This document shows, piece after piece, positions 50,731 through 61,302 of a stretch of 64,000 nt of DNA. The first letter of the stretch is position 1, and every line of letters begins with the position of its first letter. The position numbers and the translations under genes are program-made. The notes under the pieces are model-generated. The model saw only the letters and a list, made by a program, of their open reading frames with translations. It did no database searches and was not told the origin of the DNA. Origin of the DNA: Gammaproteobacteria bacterium (GTDB lineage: Bacteria; Pseudomonadota; Gammaproteobacteria; Nitrosococcales; Methylophagaceae); NCBI GenBank assembly GCA_029248745.1, contig JAQWIT010000003.1, positions 310,001-374,000 on the forward strand, given 5' to 3'.

Positions 50731-51588
50731 ATGTCTGAGTTGCCAAAACGCTTCGAAAAACATATAGAAGTTATGAAGGAGTGTGGCTTTGCAGTAGATA
50801 TATTGTCCGCAGAGACAGGATTATCTAAGCAGTTGACTAAGCAATTAATGCAAAAGGGCGCGGTTTGGCAAACACAAGGTAAAAAAACGCAGCGTTTGAG
50901 ACGCACAAAAAAAATAGTAAAAACAAATACCACATTGCATCTTTACTATGATGAATTGGTTTTAGAGCGCAAACCTCCTGAACCGACGTTAATTAGCGAT
51001 GAACATCGATATAGTGTCTGGCATAAGCCTTATGGTTTGTTATCACAAGGTTCAAAATGGGGTGACCATTGTACGATTACACGTTGGGCTGAGCAACATT
51101 TGTTGCCTCAGAGAAGCAGTTTTATTGTCCATCGCTTAGATAGAGCGGCAAATGGGTTAATCATTGTTGCTCATGAGAAAAAAGCAGCAGCAGCTTTATC
51201 AGCATTATTTCAGCAACGCGATATTGATAAACGTTATCAAATCTGGGTACATGGCAAATTCGAGGCCCCAGCGACGAAGAGTGCACCTTTTACTATTGAA
51301 CAAGAAATAGAAGGCCGGCATGCAAAAAGTCATTTTATTTTCTTACAATATGATGCAGAGAAGGACCGTTCTCAACTTGAGGTCAGAATAGAAACAGGAC
51401 GAAAGCACCAAATTAGAATACATAGTGCTTCAATGGGTTTTCCCGTCGTGGGGGATCGCTTATATGGCCATATAGGTGTGACGGGAAATTTACAGTTAAT
51501 GGCCTATTATTTAGCGTTCAAATGTCCATGGACGCAGCAAAATAAAGTATTCAATTTAAAAAGTACAAAGATTGAAAAAAATAGTTAA
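50731..51588 (+). CDS. RluA-family rRNA/tRNA pseudouridine synthase
   Basis: VWHKPYGLLSQG; SSFIVHRLDRAANGLIIVA; HQIRIHSASMGFPVVGDRLYG. Confidence 0.9.
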   Translation: MSELPKRFEKHIEVMKECGFAVDILSAETGLSKQLTKQLMQKGAVWQTQGKKTQRLRRTKKIVKTNTTLHLYYDELVLERKPPEPTLISDEHRYSVWHKPYGLLSQGSKWGDHCTITRWAEQHLLPQRSSFIVHRLDRAANGLIIVAHEKKAAAALSALFQQRDIDKRYQIWVHGKFEAPATKSAPFTIEQEIEGRHAKSHFIFLQYDAEKDRSQLEVRIETGRKHQIRIHSASMGFPVVGDRLYGHIGVTGNLQLMAYYLAFKCPWTQQNKVFNLKSTKIEKNS

Positions 51589-51632
51589 AAGTGTAATTTA
51601 GCTTATATGAAAAGCAGTAAGAAGGAATAGCC

Positions 51633-51857
51633 ATGACTGATTTCACACAAAAGAAGATTCGATCGGATGTCGAGTGGCTCGCTGCAGGTAACAGGGAACG
51701 TCGTTCGCATGAAAGGTGCGATGGCTATGATAGACGTGAAATGATCAGCTTCGTTCTAGAATAAGGCGATCGAGGTGGTTATCAAGTTCGTCGTAATAAT
51801 GCCAACGCATGGCAGAATGATCGCGTCTTTTATGTTAAAACAACGATTAAATTCTGA
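51633..51857 (+). pseudogene. Short basic hypothetical ORF interrupted by TAA
   Basis: MTDFTQKKIRSDVEWLAAGNRERRSHERCDGYDRREMISFVLE*GDRGGYQVRRNNANAWQNDRVFYVKTTIKF*; one frame. Confidence 0.35.
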
Positions 51858-51886
51858 TAAAGGGTAGTGCTGAAACAGGCGTGTTC

Positions 51887-53206
51887 TCATGTAGATAATA
51901 TACGAGGCAGATAATAAGCCTGACTGATTCCACGGGCAGCTAAAAATATTAGTAACGCAATCCATAAACCGTCATTTCCGTAGGGTTGTAGAATAAACCA
52001 AGCAGGCAAGTAACACACAAAAGCAGAAAGAAGCATTGTATTACGCATTTCTACGCTTCGCATGGCACCGATAAAAAGGCCGTCAAACAAATAACTCCAG
52101 ACGCCGATAAGTGGTGCTATCACTAACCATATTAAATAGTCTTCTGCACTATGAATCACCTCAGGTATGGTTGTTAAAAGTTGAATAATATTTGAGCCAA
52201 ATAGGCTATAGGTAAAGCTAAATAAAAGGGCAATCGCCACGGACCAAATAGCGGCATAGTGAAATCCTTTTTTTAATAAGGCTTGGTTTCCAGCACCAAT
52301 AGCTTTACCAGTAATGGCCTCAGTTGCATTAGCGAAGCCATCTAAGAAAAAAGCCATAAAAGTAATAAAGTGTAATAACACTGCATTGGCCGCCAGTGTC
52401 ACATCACCCTGCTTAGCCCCTTGTGCAGTGAAAAATGCAAAACAAAAGATGAGGCATAGGGTGCGAATGAAAATATTGCCATGCAGATTGAGTAGGGTCC
52501 TCCATTTAAACGGGCTGTCAAAAGTGATTTTGTTAATTAGTGTAAAGCCACGACGCTTTATTAGGAAATAGGCAAGCGCAAGACCGAGGTACTCAGCAAT
52601 AACTGAAGCAATGGCAACGCCTTCAACAGCGAGATTGAAAATAGTTACAAATAATAAGTCTAAAACGATATTACTGATATTGACGACCAAAATTAACCAC
52701 AATGCAGCACGAGTGTCACTGTGACCGATAAGCCAGCCTAAAATAACGTAGGTAGCCAGAATAGCGGGTGAGCTCCATATTCGAATAGTAAAATACTGTT
52801 GTCCTAATGTTGCAACGCCTTCACTACTTTCAATAACAGAAAAAGCAAGGTGCGAGAGTGGTATTTGGCAGAGGACTAGTACTACCGATATGACTAATGA
52901 TAGTTTAAGTGTTTTTCGTAAAATAAACTGTGTTTCTATACTGTTCCTCTCAGCGCGGCCAACAGCCTGTGCTGTTAACCCTGTCGTAGCCATTCTGAGA
53001 AAACCAAACCCCCAAAACAAAAAACTAAAAATCAGTGTACCGATCGCGATAGCGCCAACATAAGCTGGACTATCTAAGTGGCCAACAACGGCGGTATCAA
53101 CCATCCCCAAAATAGGAATAGAGATATTGGCCAAAATCATTGGGCCTGCCAGTTGCCAAATTTTTCGGTGCGTAATACTGGAAGTGTCAGTGAGAGAATA
53201 AGACAT
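51887..53206 (-). CDS. MATE-family efflux transporter (DinF-like)
   Basis: 439 aa, 12 TM; IWQLAGPMILANISIPILGMVDTAVVGHLDSPAYVGAIAIG. Confidence 0.93.
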   Translation of the reverse strand: MSYSLTDTSSITHRKIWQLAGPMILANISIPILGMVDTAVVGHLDSPAYVGAIAIGTLIFSFLFWGFGFLRMATTGLTAQAVGRAERNSIETQFILRKTLKLSLVISVVLVLCQIPLSHLAFSVIESSEGVATLGQQYFTIRIWSSPAILATYVILGWLIGHSDTRAALWLILVVNISNIVLDLLFVTIFNLAVEGVAIASVIAEYLGLALAYFLIKRRGFTLINKITFDSPFKWRTLLNLHGNIFIRTLCLIFCFAFFTAQGAKQGDVTLAANAVLLHFITFMAFFLDGFANATEAITGKAIGAGNQALLKKGFHYAAIWSVAIALLFSFTYSLFGSNIIQLLTTIPEVIHSAEDYLIWLVIAPLIGVWSYLFDGLFIGAMRSVEMRNTMLLSAFVCYLPAWFILQPYGNDGLWIALLIFLAARGISQAYYLPRILST

Positions 53207-53216
53207 TTAAAAATAT

Positions 53217-53242
53217 AAAGCCACGTGCAAGCACGTGGCTTT
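53217..53242 (-). terminator. Terminator of hppA
   Basis: AAAGCCACGTGC-AA-GCACGTGGCTTT perfect repeat; T-rich on the minus strand beyond it. Confidence 0.88.
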
Positions 53243-53261
53243 AGCTTAAGTAAAAGAAAAA

Positions 53262-55274
53262 TTAAACAAGTAGAGGAGCAATAACAAGGCTCACAATAGC
53301 CATTACATTAATCAAAATATTCATTGAAGGGCCTGATGTATCTTTCAAAGGGTCACCAACAGTATCACCAACAACAACTGCTGTGTGAACATCAGAACCT
53401 TTACCCCCTAAATTACCTTTTTCGACATGCTTTTTGGCATTGTCCCAAGCGCCACCGGCATTAGCCATCATCAAGGCCATCATTACACCGGTGATTAATG
53501 CACCGCCTAACATGCCGCCTAATGCTTCGGGACCGATGCCAAAGCCGACAATGACAGGGGCCAGGATAGCTAACGCACCAGGCAAGACCATTTTATCTAA
53601 GGCTGCTTTTGTTGCGATATCCACACAGCGGGCTGTGTCGGGTTGTGCTGTGCCTTCTAATAGGCCAGGAATATCACGGAATTGGCGGCGTATTTCATGG
53701 ATCATATCGAAGGCAGCATCACCAACAGCAGTCATCGTTAGAGCACTAACTAAGAATGGAAAAATACCACCTAAAAACATCCCAACTAACACAACAGGAT
53801 TGTTAAGGAGTAATTGGAATTCACTGTCGCCAAGACTAATCGTCTCAATATAAGCACTGATTAATGCCAATGCAGCAAGGGCAGCAGCACCAATTGCAAA
53901 GCCTTTACCTATAGCAGCTGTTGTGTTACCTAACTCATCAAGGGAGTCAGTGATTTCACGTGTTTGTTCTTCCATTTCAGCCATTTCAGCAATACCACCT
54001 GCATTATCTGCCACGGGGCCATAGGCATCAATTGCCATGGTAATACCAACGGTAGCTAACATACCAACAGCAGCAATACCCACACCATATAACCCAGCAT
54101 AATGACTAGAAACAAAGATGATGGTAGCAATGGTGAGAACAGGAATAGCAACCGATTGCATCCCCAGCGCCAGGCCACTAATCATAACCGTAGCAGGACC
54201 AGTCTCACCGTCTTTAGCGAGTTTTCTAACCGGTGGCCCACCTGTATAATATTCAGTCACTAAACCAATAATGATTCCACCTACAGCGCCAGATAAGACG
54301 GCCATCCAAAGGTTGAATGTGCCACCCATTGAGAAGATCAGAATTAAAGCCACAACAACAAAAATAGCAGAAGAGCCCATGGTCCCAATTCTTAAAGCGA
54401 CTTCAGGGCTTTTGTCTGCAAAATGTTTAACAGCATAGATACCTGCGATAGAACACAGTAAACCGATAGAGGCTAGGGCAAGTGGCATAAACATGAGCGT
54501 TTGCTGGTTATCAGCCAGTTGATGGATAGCGGCTAAACTCATGGTGGATGCAATAGCGAGACTGGCAATCATTGAGCCACAATAAGATTCAAAAATATCA
54601 GAACCCATACCTGCAACGTCACCGACATTATCACCAACGTTATCAGCAATAACGCCAGGGTTACGAGGATCATCTTCAGGAATGCCTGCCTCAACCTTAC
54701 CTACTAAATCTGCACCAACATCGGCACTTTTAGTGAAAATACCGCCACCCACACGTGAGAATAATGCAACAGAAGAAGCACCCATACCAAACCCATGGAT
54801 GACATGCGCAGTATGCGGGTCAGAACCAAAAATTAAATATAAGATGCCTAAGCCAAGAAGCCCCATTGAAGCGACGGTCAATCCCATAATGGAACCACCG
54901 AAGAAAGCAACAGTTAATGCCTCTGAAGCGCCCTTATCTTGGGCAGCCGTAGCGGTACGAACGTTAGCCTGCGTCGCGGCGTACATCCCGATGTAACCAG
55001 CTGCACCTGAACATAAAGCACCAAGGAGAAATGCGAAGGCTGTTGTTCCGCCTAAATCACTCATCCAGATGGCTAACAGTACGATAGTGGAAAAAATAGC
55101 TAATCGCGTGTATTCAGCCTTCATGAAAACCATAGCACCGAGGTGTATTTGGTCCCCTATTTCAATCACTTTACCTGACCCTGCTGGTGCACTTTTAACC
55201 ATGCCATAAACCAAATAAGCACAGTAAAGACCAATGACACCGAACAAAGCCGGCACGAAACTCAACACTGACAT
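53262..55274 (-). CDS. hppA: Membrane-bound ion-pumping pyrophosphatase, apparently K+-dependent type
   Basis: [49 protein letters not shown]. Start at MSVLSF preferred. Confidence 0.95.
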   Translation of the reverse strand: MSVLSFVPALFGVIGLYCAYLVYGMVKSAPAGSGKVIEIGDQIHLGAMVFMKAEYTRLAIFSTIVLLAIWMSDLGGTTAFAFLLGALCSGAAGYIGMYAATQANVRTATAAQDKGASEALTVAFFGGSIMGLTVASMGLLGLGILYLIFGSDPHTAHVIHGFGMGASSVALFSRVGGGIFTKSADVGADLVGKVEAGIPEDDPRNPGVIADNVGDNVGDVAGMGSDIFESYCGSMIASLAIASTMSLAAIHQLADNQQTLMFMPLALASIGLLCSIAGIYAVKHFADKSPEVALRIGTMGSSAIFVVVALILIFSMGGTFNLWMAVLSGAVGGIIIGLVTEYYTGGPPVRKLAKDGETGPATVMISGLALGMQSVAIPVLTIATIIFVSSHYAGLYGVGIAAVGMLATVGITMAIDAYGPVADNAGGIAEMAEMEEQTREITDSLDELGNTTAAIGKGFAIGAAALAALALISAYIETISLGDSEFQLLLNNPVVLVGMFLGGIFPFLVSALTMTAVGDAAFDMIHEIRRQFRDIPGLLEGTAQPDTARCVDIATKAALDKMVLPGALAILAPVIVGFGIGPEALGGMLGGALITGVMMALMMANAGGAWDNAKKHVEKGNLGGKGSDVHTAVVVGDTVGDPLKDTSGPSMNILINVMAIVSLVIAPLLV

Positions 55275-55428
55275 AAGCAGAACCCCATCTATAAAATTAG
55301 TAAATAGTGATATGAATAAACACGAACCCAATAATCAATTAATAAAGATAACGCTTCTTATACCTTGGATTGTATCAGCCTGTAAAGTTGTAAACAGCAA
55401 ACTCATGAATCTGCTAGATTAGTGGGTC

Positions 55429-56228
55429 GTGATTGGATGGGTAAGTTTCGCCTTAATAGGCATATCCGTGGGCATCAGTACTGGCTTATCAAGGCTAGGT
55501 AGGGGCTTAGTTAGCGTGCCTGCTTTATCATATATTTTAAACTTTTATGGTATGCCAGAAACACATTTAATACATATCGCCGTTAGCACATCTTTGATGG
55601 CAATCATCGTGACTTCCTTTTCATCATTACTCGCACATCATCGCGGGAAAAATGTGGATTGACAACTGATGAAAAGGCTTTTTATAGGCCTAATAGTGGG
55701 TGGCTTTCTTGGCGCATATTTCGCGACTTAATGTGCAGTCAATTGTTACAACGCTTTTTTGCTGTTTATGCTTTCTTGATGTCCATTAGGTTGTGGGTCT
55801 CAATACCTGTTTTAGAGATATCAACGCGCTTGTTAAAGCAGCCTTGTTTAGTTGTCTCTAGTGCTAGCTTTTGTGGTGTTTCCGCTTTGGCCGTGACGGG
55901 AGGAGGTACCATGGTTGTCCCGTATTTATTTTTGGCCGGACAAAAGATACAAACAGCCATAGGTACATCAGCCGCTTGCGCATTTTCAATCGCGGTTTCT
56001 GGGGTATTGGGTTTCATTGCTACGGGGCAACAACATCAAATAGCAGGAGAATGGCGAATAGGCTTCATTTATTGGCTGGCATTTTTAGGCTTGATTAGTA
56101 TCAGTATGATATCTGCACCATTAGCAGTAAAATGGTCAAGAAATTATCCGCTGGTTTCATCAGAACGCTTGTTCTCGTTAGTATCGATGGCGGTATCGAT
56201 ATCATTGTTTTTGGTTAGGAGTGTGTGA
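55429..56228 (+). pseudogene. TauE/SafE-family sulfite/anion exporter, frameshifted
   Basis: N-half MIGWVSFALIGISVGISTGLSRLGRGLVSVPALSYIL...SSLLAHHRGKNVD*QLMKRLFIGLIVGGFLGAYFAT* and C-half VTGGGTMVVPYLFLAGQKIQTAIGTSAACAFSIAVSGVLGFI in a different frame. Confidence 0.85.
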
Positions 56229-56396
56229 ATGAATAAATGGGTTTGTATGGTATGTGGCTTTATCTACGATGAAGAAAAAGGCCTACCTGAAGAGGGTATT
56301 ACGCCAGGTACACGTTGGGACGATATACCTGATGACTGGCACTGCCCAGAATGTTCTGTCGGAAAAGAAGATTTTGAAATGGTGGTTTTAGAATAA
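56229..56396 (+). CDS. Rubredoxin (55 aa; absent from ORF track)
   Basis: [55 protein letters not shown]; two CxxC motifs. Confidence 0.95.
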   Translation: MNKWVCMVCGFIYDEEKGLPEEGITPGTRWDDIPDDWHCPECSVGKEDFEMVVLE

Positions 56397-56483
56397 GATG
56401 AAATGTGTATCTGAGTTTAATCAAGCATTAAATTCTTATATAATTATTTGATTTTATTCTTTGCTTATTTGGAGCACCATTTT

Positions 56484-57023
56484 ATGAATCTTGACCGAGT
56501 TGGTTCAGGGAAAAATTTACCTGATGACATTAACGTAATTATTGAAATTCCATCCCATTCCGATCCGGTTAAATATGAAGTTGATAAAGAAACAGGCGCA
56601 TTATTTGTTGATCGTTTCATGAATACGGCCATGTTTTACCCATGTAACTATGGCTATGTGCCCCATACCTTATCTGATGATGGCGATCCAGTAGATGTTT
56701 TAGTTATGAGCCCATACGCACTTATCAGTGGCTCAGTTGTACAATGTAGGCCAGTGGGTATGCTTAAAATGACAGATGAGTCTGGTGAAGATGCAAAGGT
56801 TATTGCTGTACCACACGATAAGTTGTACGACGATGTTAAAAACATCGAAGACGTATCACCCCGTTTATTAGATCAATTAGCGCACTTTTTTGAGCACTAT
56901 AAAGATCTAGAAAAAGAAAAATGGGTCAAAATTGAAGGTTGGGTTGGACTTGAAGAAGCAAAAGCAGAAATTATGGAAAGCGTGGAACGCTTTAACGAGG
57001 CACCAGTTAAACCACAATTCTAA
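56484..57023 (+). CDS. ppa: Soluble inorganic pyrophosphatase
   Basis: [36 protein letters not shown]. Confidence 0.96.
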   Translation: MNLDRVGSGKNLPDDINVIIEIPSHSDPVKYEVDKETGALFVDRFMNTAMFYPCNYGYVPHTLSDDGDPVDVLVMSPYALISGSVVQCRPVGMLKMTDESGEDAKVIAVPHDKLYDDVKNIEDVSPRLLDQLAHFFEHYKDLEKEKWVKIEGWVGLEEAKAEIMESVERFNEAPVKPQF

Positions 57024-57105
57024 CTTTATCATGCGTTTAGATACATTTATCGGCGGGCTGATATCTCATTAGACTCGCCGAGATTGTTTTTAGAGAAGGA
57101 AAATA

Positions 57106-57939
57106 ATGACCAAACTCGTATTACAAGGCAATGCATTAACAAAAGATATTGCTTCAGATATCGCAGAAAAAGTAGCAGGCAGTCTTGACTATAAGCCCGA
57201 CTTTTCAACAATTACAGTCACGCAACGGCTAGGACAGGAACAATTGAAAGCCCTTCGAGAAGACTATGCTTTTGATATTAATGAAATACCTGAAGAGTTT
57301 GATCCCAGTGAAGCCTCGCTATTGGTAACGGATATGGATTCAACGCTCATCAGTATTGAATGTGTTGATGAGATCGCATATTTTATTAATGCCAAACCAC
57401 AAGTGTCTGCCATTACAGAAGCTGCAATGCGAGGTGAGATTGATTTTGAAACATCACTCCGGCAGCGCGTTGCCTTATTAAAAGGATTGGACTTTTCGGT
57501 ATTAGAACAAGTGTTTGAACAACGTCTGAGTTTAAACTCAGGGGCGAAAACAATGCTTGAGGGCCTAAAACAGAAGGGCATCAAAACGGCACTAGTATCA
57601 GGTGGTTTCACCTTTTTTACGGAACGATTACAGCAACAATTAGGTCTAGATTATACCTTGGCAAATATGCTCGCTTCACAGGATGGCAAATTAACGGGCG
57701 AAGTTGAAGGAGAAATCTGTGGTGCACAAGCCAAAGCAGATTTTCTATTGCAGCAATGCCAACAACTGGGTATTTCACCATCACAGACTGTTGCGATGGG
57801 AGACGGAGCAAATGATCTGGTCATGATGAAAGAGGCTGGGCTTAGTATTGCTTATCATGCGAAGCCAGCTGTACAGGCACAGGCTATGACCCAGTTAAAC
57901 CATTGTGGTTTAGAAGGCGTATTGGGACTATTGCAGTAA
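57106..57939 (+). CDS. serB: Phosphoserine phosphatase
   Basis: VTDMDSTLISIECVDEIA; GDGANDLVMMKEAGL. Confidence 0.95.
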   Translation: MTKLVLQGNALTKDIASDIAEKVAGSLDYKPDFSTITVTQRLGQEQLKALREDYAFDINEIPEEFDPSEASLLVTDMDSTLISIECVDEIAYFINAKPQVSAITEAAMRGEIDFETSLRQRVALLKGLDFSVLEQVFEQRLSLNSGAKTMLEGLKQKGIKTALVSGGFTFFTERLQQQLGLDYTLANMLASQDGKLTGEVEGEICGAQAKADFLLQQCQQLGISPSQTVAMGDGANDLVMMKEAGLSIAYHAKPAVQAQAMTQLNHCGLEGVLGLLQ

Positions 57940-58027
57940 GGTTTTAACTAGCATAAGCTTGAAATTGGTATGGAGATCCCCACTTATGCGAACGAGGATC
58001 AGATTTTTTAATAAAAGAGGTAGTACG

Positions 58028-58342
58028 ATGGATGTGATGGACCGGATTAAGCAGGCGATTGAGTCTAATAACGTTATTTTGTTTATGAAGGGAACACCAG
58101 ATTTTCCACAATGTGGATTCTCTAGTCGTTCTTCAGCAGCATTAACAGAATGTGGCCAAGAATTTGCTTATATCAACGTGCTGGCAGAACCAGAAGTACG
58201 GGAAAACTTACATCGCTTTGCTGACTGGCCAACGTTCCCACAATTGTATATTGGTGGTGAGTTAGTGGGCGGTTGTGACATCGTAATGGAGCTATACGAA
58301 TCAGGCGAATTAAAAACAATGGTTGAACAAGCAGGCAAATAA
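58028..58342 (+). CDS. grxD: Monothiol glutaredoxin (Grx4 family)
   Basis: IESNNVILFMKGTPDFPQCGFSSRSSAAL; WPTFPQLYIGGELVGGCDI. Confidence 0.95.
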   Translation: MDVMDRIKQAIESNNVILFMKGTPDFPQCGFSSRSSAALTECGQEFAYINVLAEPEVRENLHRFADWPTFPQLYIGGELVGGCDIVMELYESGELKTMVEQAGK

Positions 58343-58347
58343 TCGAA

Positions 58348-58674
58348 ATGAGTGAAGAATACGATCATGATTGGCAAGGGGAGAGCGGTCTAACCGTTTC
58401 ACCCGTTAAGCCGGACTTAAAACAACCTCCAAAATATCGGGTGTTGATGTTAAATGACGACTATACCCCAATGGATTTTGTGATCGAAATATTGGAAGGT
58501 TTATTCAGCATGGAGCGTGAGAACGCGACACGTACGATGATGCAAGTCCATACCGAAGGTTATGCACAATGCGGTATGTACACGTTTGAAATTGCAGAAG
58601 CAAAAGTAGAACAGGCGAATAGTTATGCGCAACAGCATGGTCATCCCTTGCAATGTACGATGGAAGAAGAATAA
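58348..58674 (+). CDS. clpS: ClpS adaptor
   Basis: KYRVLMLNDDYTPMDFVIEIL; upstream of clpA. Confidence 0.96.
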   Translation: MSEEYDHDWQGESGLTVSPVKPDLKQPPKYRVLMLNDDYTPMDFVIEILEGLFSMERENATRTMMQVHTEGYAQCGMYTFEIAEAKVEQANSYAQQHGHPLQCTMEEE

Positions 58675-58701
58675 ATCACTGGGTGAACAAGAGGTCACAT
58701 A

Positions 58702-60960
58702 ATGCTAAGTAAAGAGCTAGAACAAACATTAAGCCAAGCATTTAGTCATGCACGTAAATCAGCACATGAGTTTTTGACTGTCGAACATTTACTTCTAGCA
58801 CTATTAGAAAATGGCCAAGCGCTCGCAGTCCTAAAAGTATGTGATGTCAACATCACAACATTGAGACGAGAACTGTCAGATTTCTTAGCTGACAATTTAC
58901 CAACCTTATCAGAAGAAGCAGAACGTGAAACGCAGCCGACACTGGCATTTCAGCGTGTACTTCAGCGTGCAGTTATGCATGTGCAATCGTCAGGCGGAAC
59001 CGAAGTGACCGGAGCTAACGTTTTGGTTTCTGTTTTTTCAGAACAACGATCACAAGCGGTTTATTTTTTACAGAAACAAGATGTCATGCGGCTGGATGTG
59101 GTCAATGCCATTAGTCAAGGGGCGGAAAATGATCTGCTTGAATTACAATCAGAGGAAAGTGAAGAAGCGATAAGCCAAGAGTCAAGCGAGCAAGATAGCA
59201 AAAACCCACTCGCAATGTATGCATCAAACTTAAATACCTTGGCATTAGCCGGTAAAGTTGATCCCTTGATTGGGCGAGAACATGAGATAGAACGAACGCT
59301 ACAAATTTTATGCCGTCGTCGCAAAAATAACCCCTTATTTGTAGGTGAAGCGGGTGTTGGTAAAACAGCATTGGCAGAAGGTTTAGCCAAACGTGTTGTC
59401 GAAGGGCAAGTTCCAGAGGTACTTGAAAATTCGGTGATTTATTCCCTCGATATGGGAGCGTTAGTCGCAGGTACAAAATACCGTGGTGATTTTGAAAAGC
59501 GTTTAAAAGCATTATTGAAAGAAATAAAAAAGCAGCCTGATGCGATTTTATTTATTGATGAAATTCATACATTAATTGGCGCTGGTTCTGCTGGTAATTC
59601 TGCTATGGACGCTGCCAACCTATTGAAACCGTTACTGGCATCAGGTGAGCTTAAATGTATGGGTTCAACAACCTATCAAGAATACCGTGGTATTTTTGAG
59701 CATGACCATGCCTTAACGCGTCGTTTCCAGAAAATAGATGTGCCAGAACCATCAGTTGAAGAAACCAAGCAAATTCTGAAAGGCTTGAAATCAGGTCTAG
59801 AAGAACATCATGATGTGCGCTACACAACTGGGGCTATCGAACAAGCAGCAGAACTATCTGATCGCCACATAAACGATCGTTATTTACCCGATAAAGCCAT
59901 AGATGTATTAGATGAAGTAGGTGCTGCACAACGAATTTTACCTAAATCTAAGCGCAAGAAAAAAATCGGTGTCAGTGATGTGCAAAGTATTGTTGCTAAG
60001 ATTGCTAGAATTCCAGCGAAGACAGTCAATAACACAGATAAAGACAATCTCAAGAACCTTGAGAAAAACCTCGAGCATGTCATTTTCGGTCAAGGGGAAG
60101 CGATTTCAGCCTTATCTTCTGCTATTAAAATGGCCAGATCAGGTTTAGGTCACCCAGAACGCCCAACAGGGGCTTTTCTATTCACAGGGCCTACAGGTGT
60201 CGGTAAAACCGAAGTTACACGACAATTGGCTCATAATTTAGGTGTCGAACTAATTCGTTTTGATATGTCTGAATATATGGAAAGCCATACTGTTTCTCGA
60301 CTTATTGGTGCGCCACCAGGCTATGTTGGTTACGATCAAGGTGGGCTACTAACAGAAGCCATTAATAAACAGCCACACGCAGTACTCCTGCTGGATGAAA
60401 TCGAGAAAGCCCATCCAGATGTGTTCAATTTGTTACTACAAGTGATGGACCATGGCACACTGACGGATAACAATGGTCGTAAAGCTGATTTCCGTCATGT
60501 GGTCTTAGTAATGACCAGTAATGCGGGCGCACACGAAATGGGTCGTTCGTCGATGGGCTTTACCCAACAAGATCATCAAGCTGATGGAATGGAAGTGATT
60601 AAACGTGCCTTTACACCTGAGTTCCGTAATCGCTTAGATGGCATCATCCAATTTAAATCGTTGGCGAAAGACGCTATTTTACGTGTTGCAGATAAAGCAG
60701 TTCTAGAGCTTGAAATGTTATTACAAGACAAACAGGTCACATTAGAAATTGAAAATGATGCTCGAGAATGGCTGGCTGATAATGGCTACGATGTGAGTAT
60801 GGGCGCAAGACCAATGGCGAGATTAGTACAGGAAAAAATTAAGCGGCCACTTGCTGATGAGTTACTATTTGGTCGTTTGAACAAAGGCGGTCATGTCCGT
60901 GTTGTCCTGAACGAAGGAGAGCTCGAGCTCGAGTTTGAAAACGAAATCGAATCAGTCTAA
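58702..60960 (+). CDS. clpA: ATP-dependent Clp protease ATP-binding subunit ClpA
   Basis: Two AAA+ modules: [15 protein letters not shown] and [15 protein letters not shown]. Confidence 0.97.
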   Translation: MLSKELEQTLSQAFSHARKSAHEFLTVEHLLLALLENGQALAVLKVCDVNITTLRRELSDFLADNLPTLSEEAERETQPTLAFQRVLQRAVMHVQSSGGTEVTGANVLVSVFSEQRSQAVYFLQKQDVMRLDVVNAISQGAENDLLELQSEESEEAISQESSEQDSKNPLAMYASNLNTLALAGKVDPLIGREHEIERTLQILCRRRKNNPLFVGEAGVGKTALAEGLAKRVVEGQVPEVLENSVIYSLDMGALVAGTKYRGDFEKRLKALLKEIKKQPDAILFIDEIHTLIGAGSAGNSAMDAANLLKPLLASGELKCMGSTTYQEYRGIFEHDHALTRRFQKIDVPEPSVEETKQILKGLKSGLEEHHDVRYTTGAIEQAAELSDRHINDRYLPDKAIDVLDEVGAAQRILPKSKRKKKIGVSDVQSIVAKIARIPAKTVNNTDKDNLKNLEKNLEHVIFGQGEAISALSSAIKMARSGLGHPERPTGAFLFTGPTGVGKTEVTRQLAHNLGVELIRFDMSEYMESHTVSRLIGAPPGYVGYDQGGLLTEAINKQPHAVLLLDEIEKAHPDVFNLLLQVMDHGTLTDNNGRKADFRHVVLVMTSNAGAHEMGRSSMGFTQQDHQADGMEVIKRAFTPEFRNRLDGIIQFKSLAKDAILRVADKAVLELEMLLQDKQVTLEIENDAREWLADNGYDVSMGARPMARLVQEKIKRPLADELLFGRLNKGGHVRVVLNEGELELEFENEIESV

Positions 60961-61130
60961 AAAGGAAGTCTTGTTTTTAGACTGATAGTAGCCACTATCG
61001 CCGATTGTTACCAAAAAATATCAAGATAAAAAGCTTGACAAATCGATAGTTATTCACGCGTACTATGCGTAGTGTCATAAAACTATCATAAAGTAACGCT
61101 AAGCTGTTGATTAATAAAATACTGTTTGTA

Positions 61131-61179
61131 AACCATTGATTTTATTGATATTAAAATCATTGGTTAAAAAGTAACCAAT
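61131..61179. other. Overlapping, mutually exclusive inverted repeats in clpA/cobO intergenic region
   Basis: AACCATTGATTTTA...TTAAAATCATTGGTT (61131-61165) and ATTGGTTA-AAAAG-TAACCAAT (61159-61179) share the ATTGGTT segment. Confidence 0.5.
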
Positions 61180-61237
61180 TTAAGCTGATCGCTTATGTAT
61201 GAATACTTTAAGGAACACCGAAAGACTTAATCACAGA

Positions 61238-61262
61238 GTTATCCACAGAAATTGTGAGTAAC
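61238..61262. promoter_or_regulatory. DnaA-box-containing imperfect dyad
   Basis: GTTATCCACAGAAATTGTGAGTAAC; TTATCCACA is the exact consensus DnaA box, the opposite arm is TTACTCACA. Confidence 0.5.
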
Positions 61263-61302
61263 TTTATAGTTTTATGAGAAAGTTCCCTAAGGCTAGAAAA
61301 AA

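Noticed and set aside
60929-60942. GAGCTCGAGCTCGAG micro-repeat
   Set aside because: It is the in-frame codon run ELELE near the ClpA C-terminus; no evidence of a separate function.
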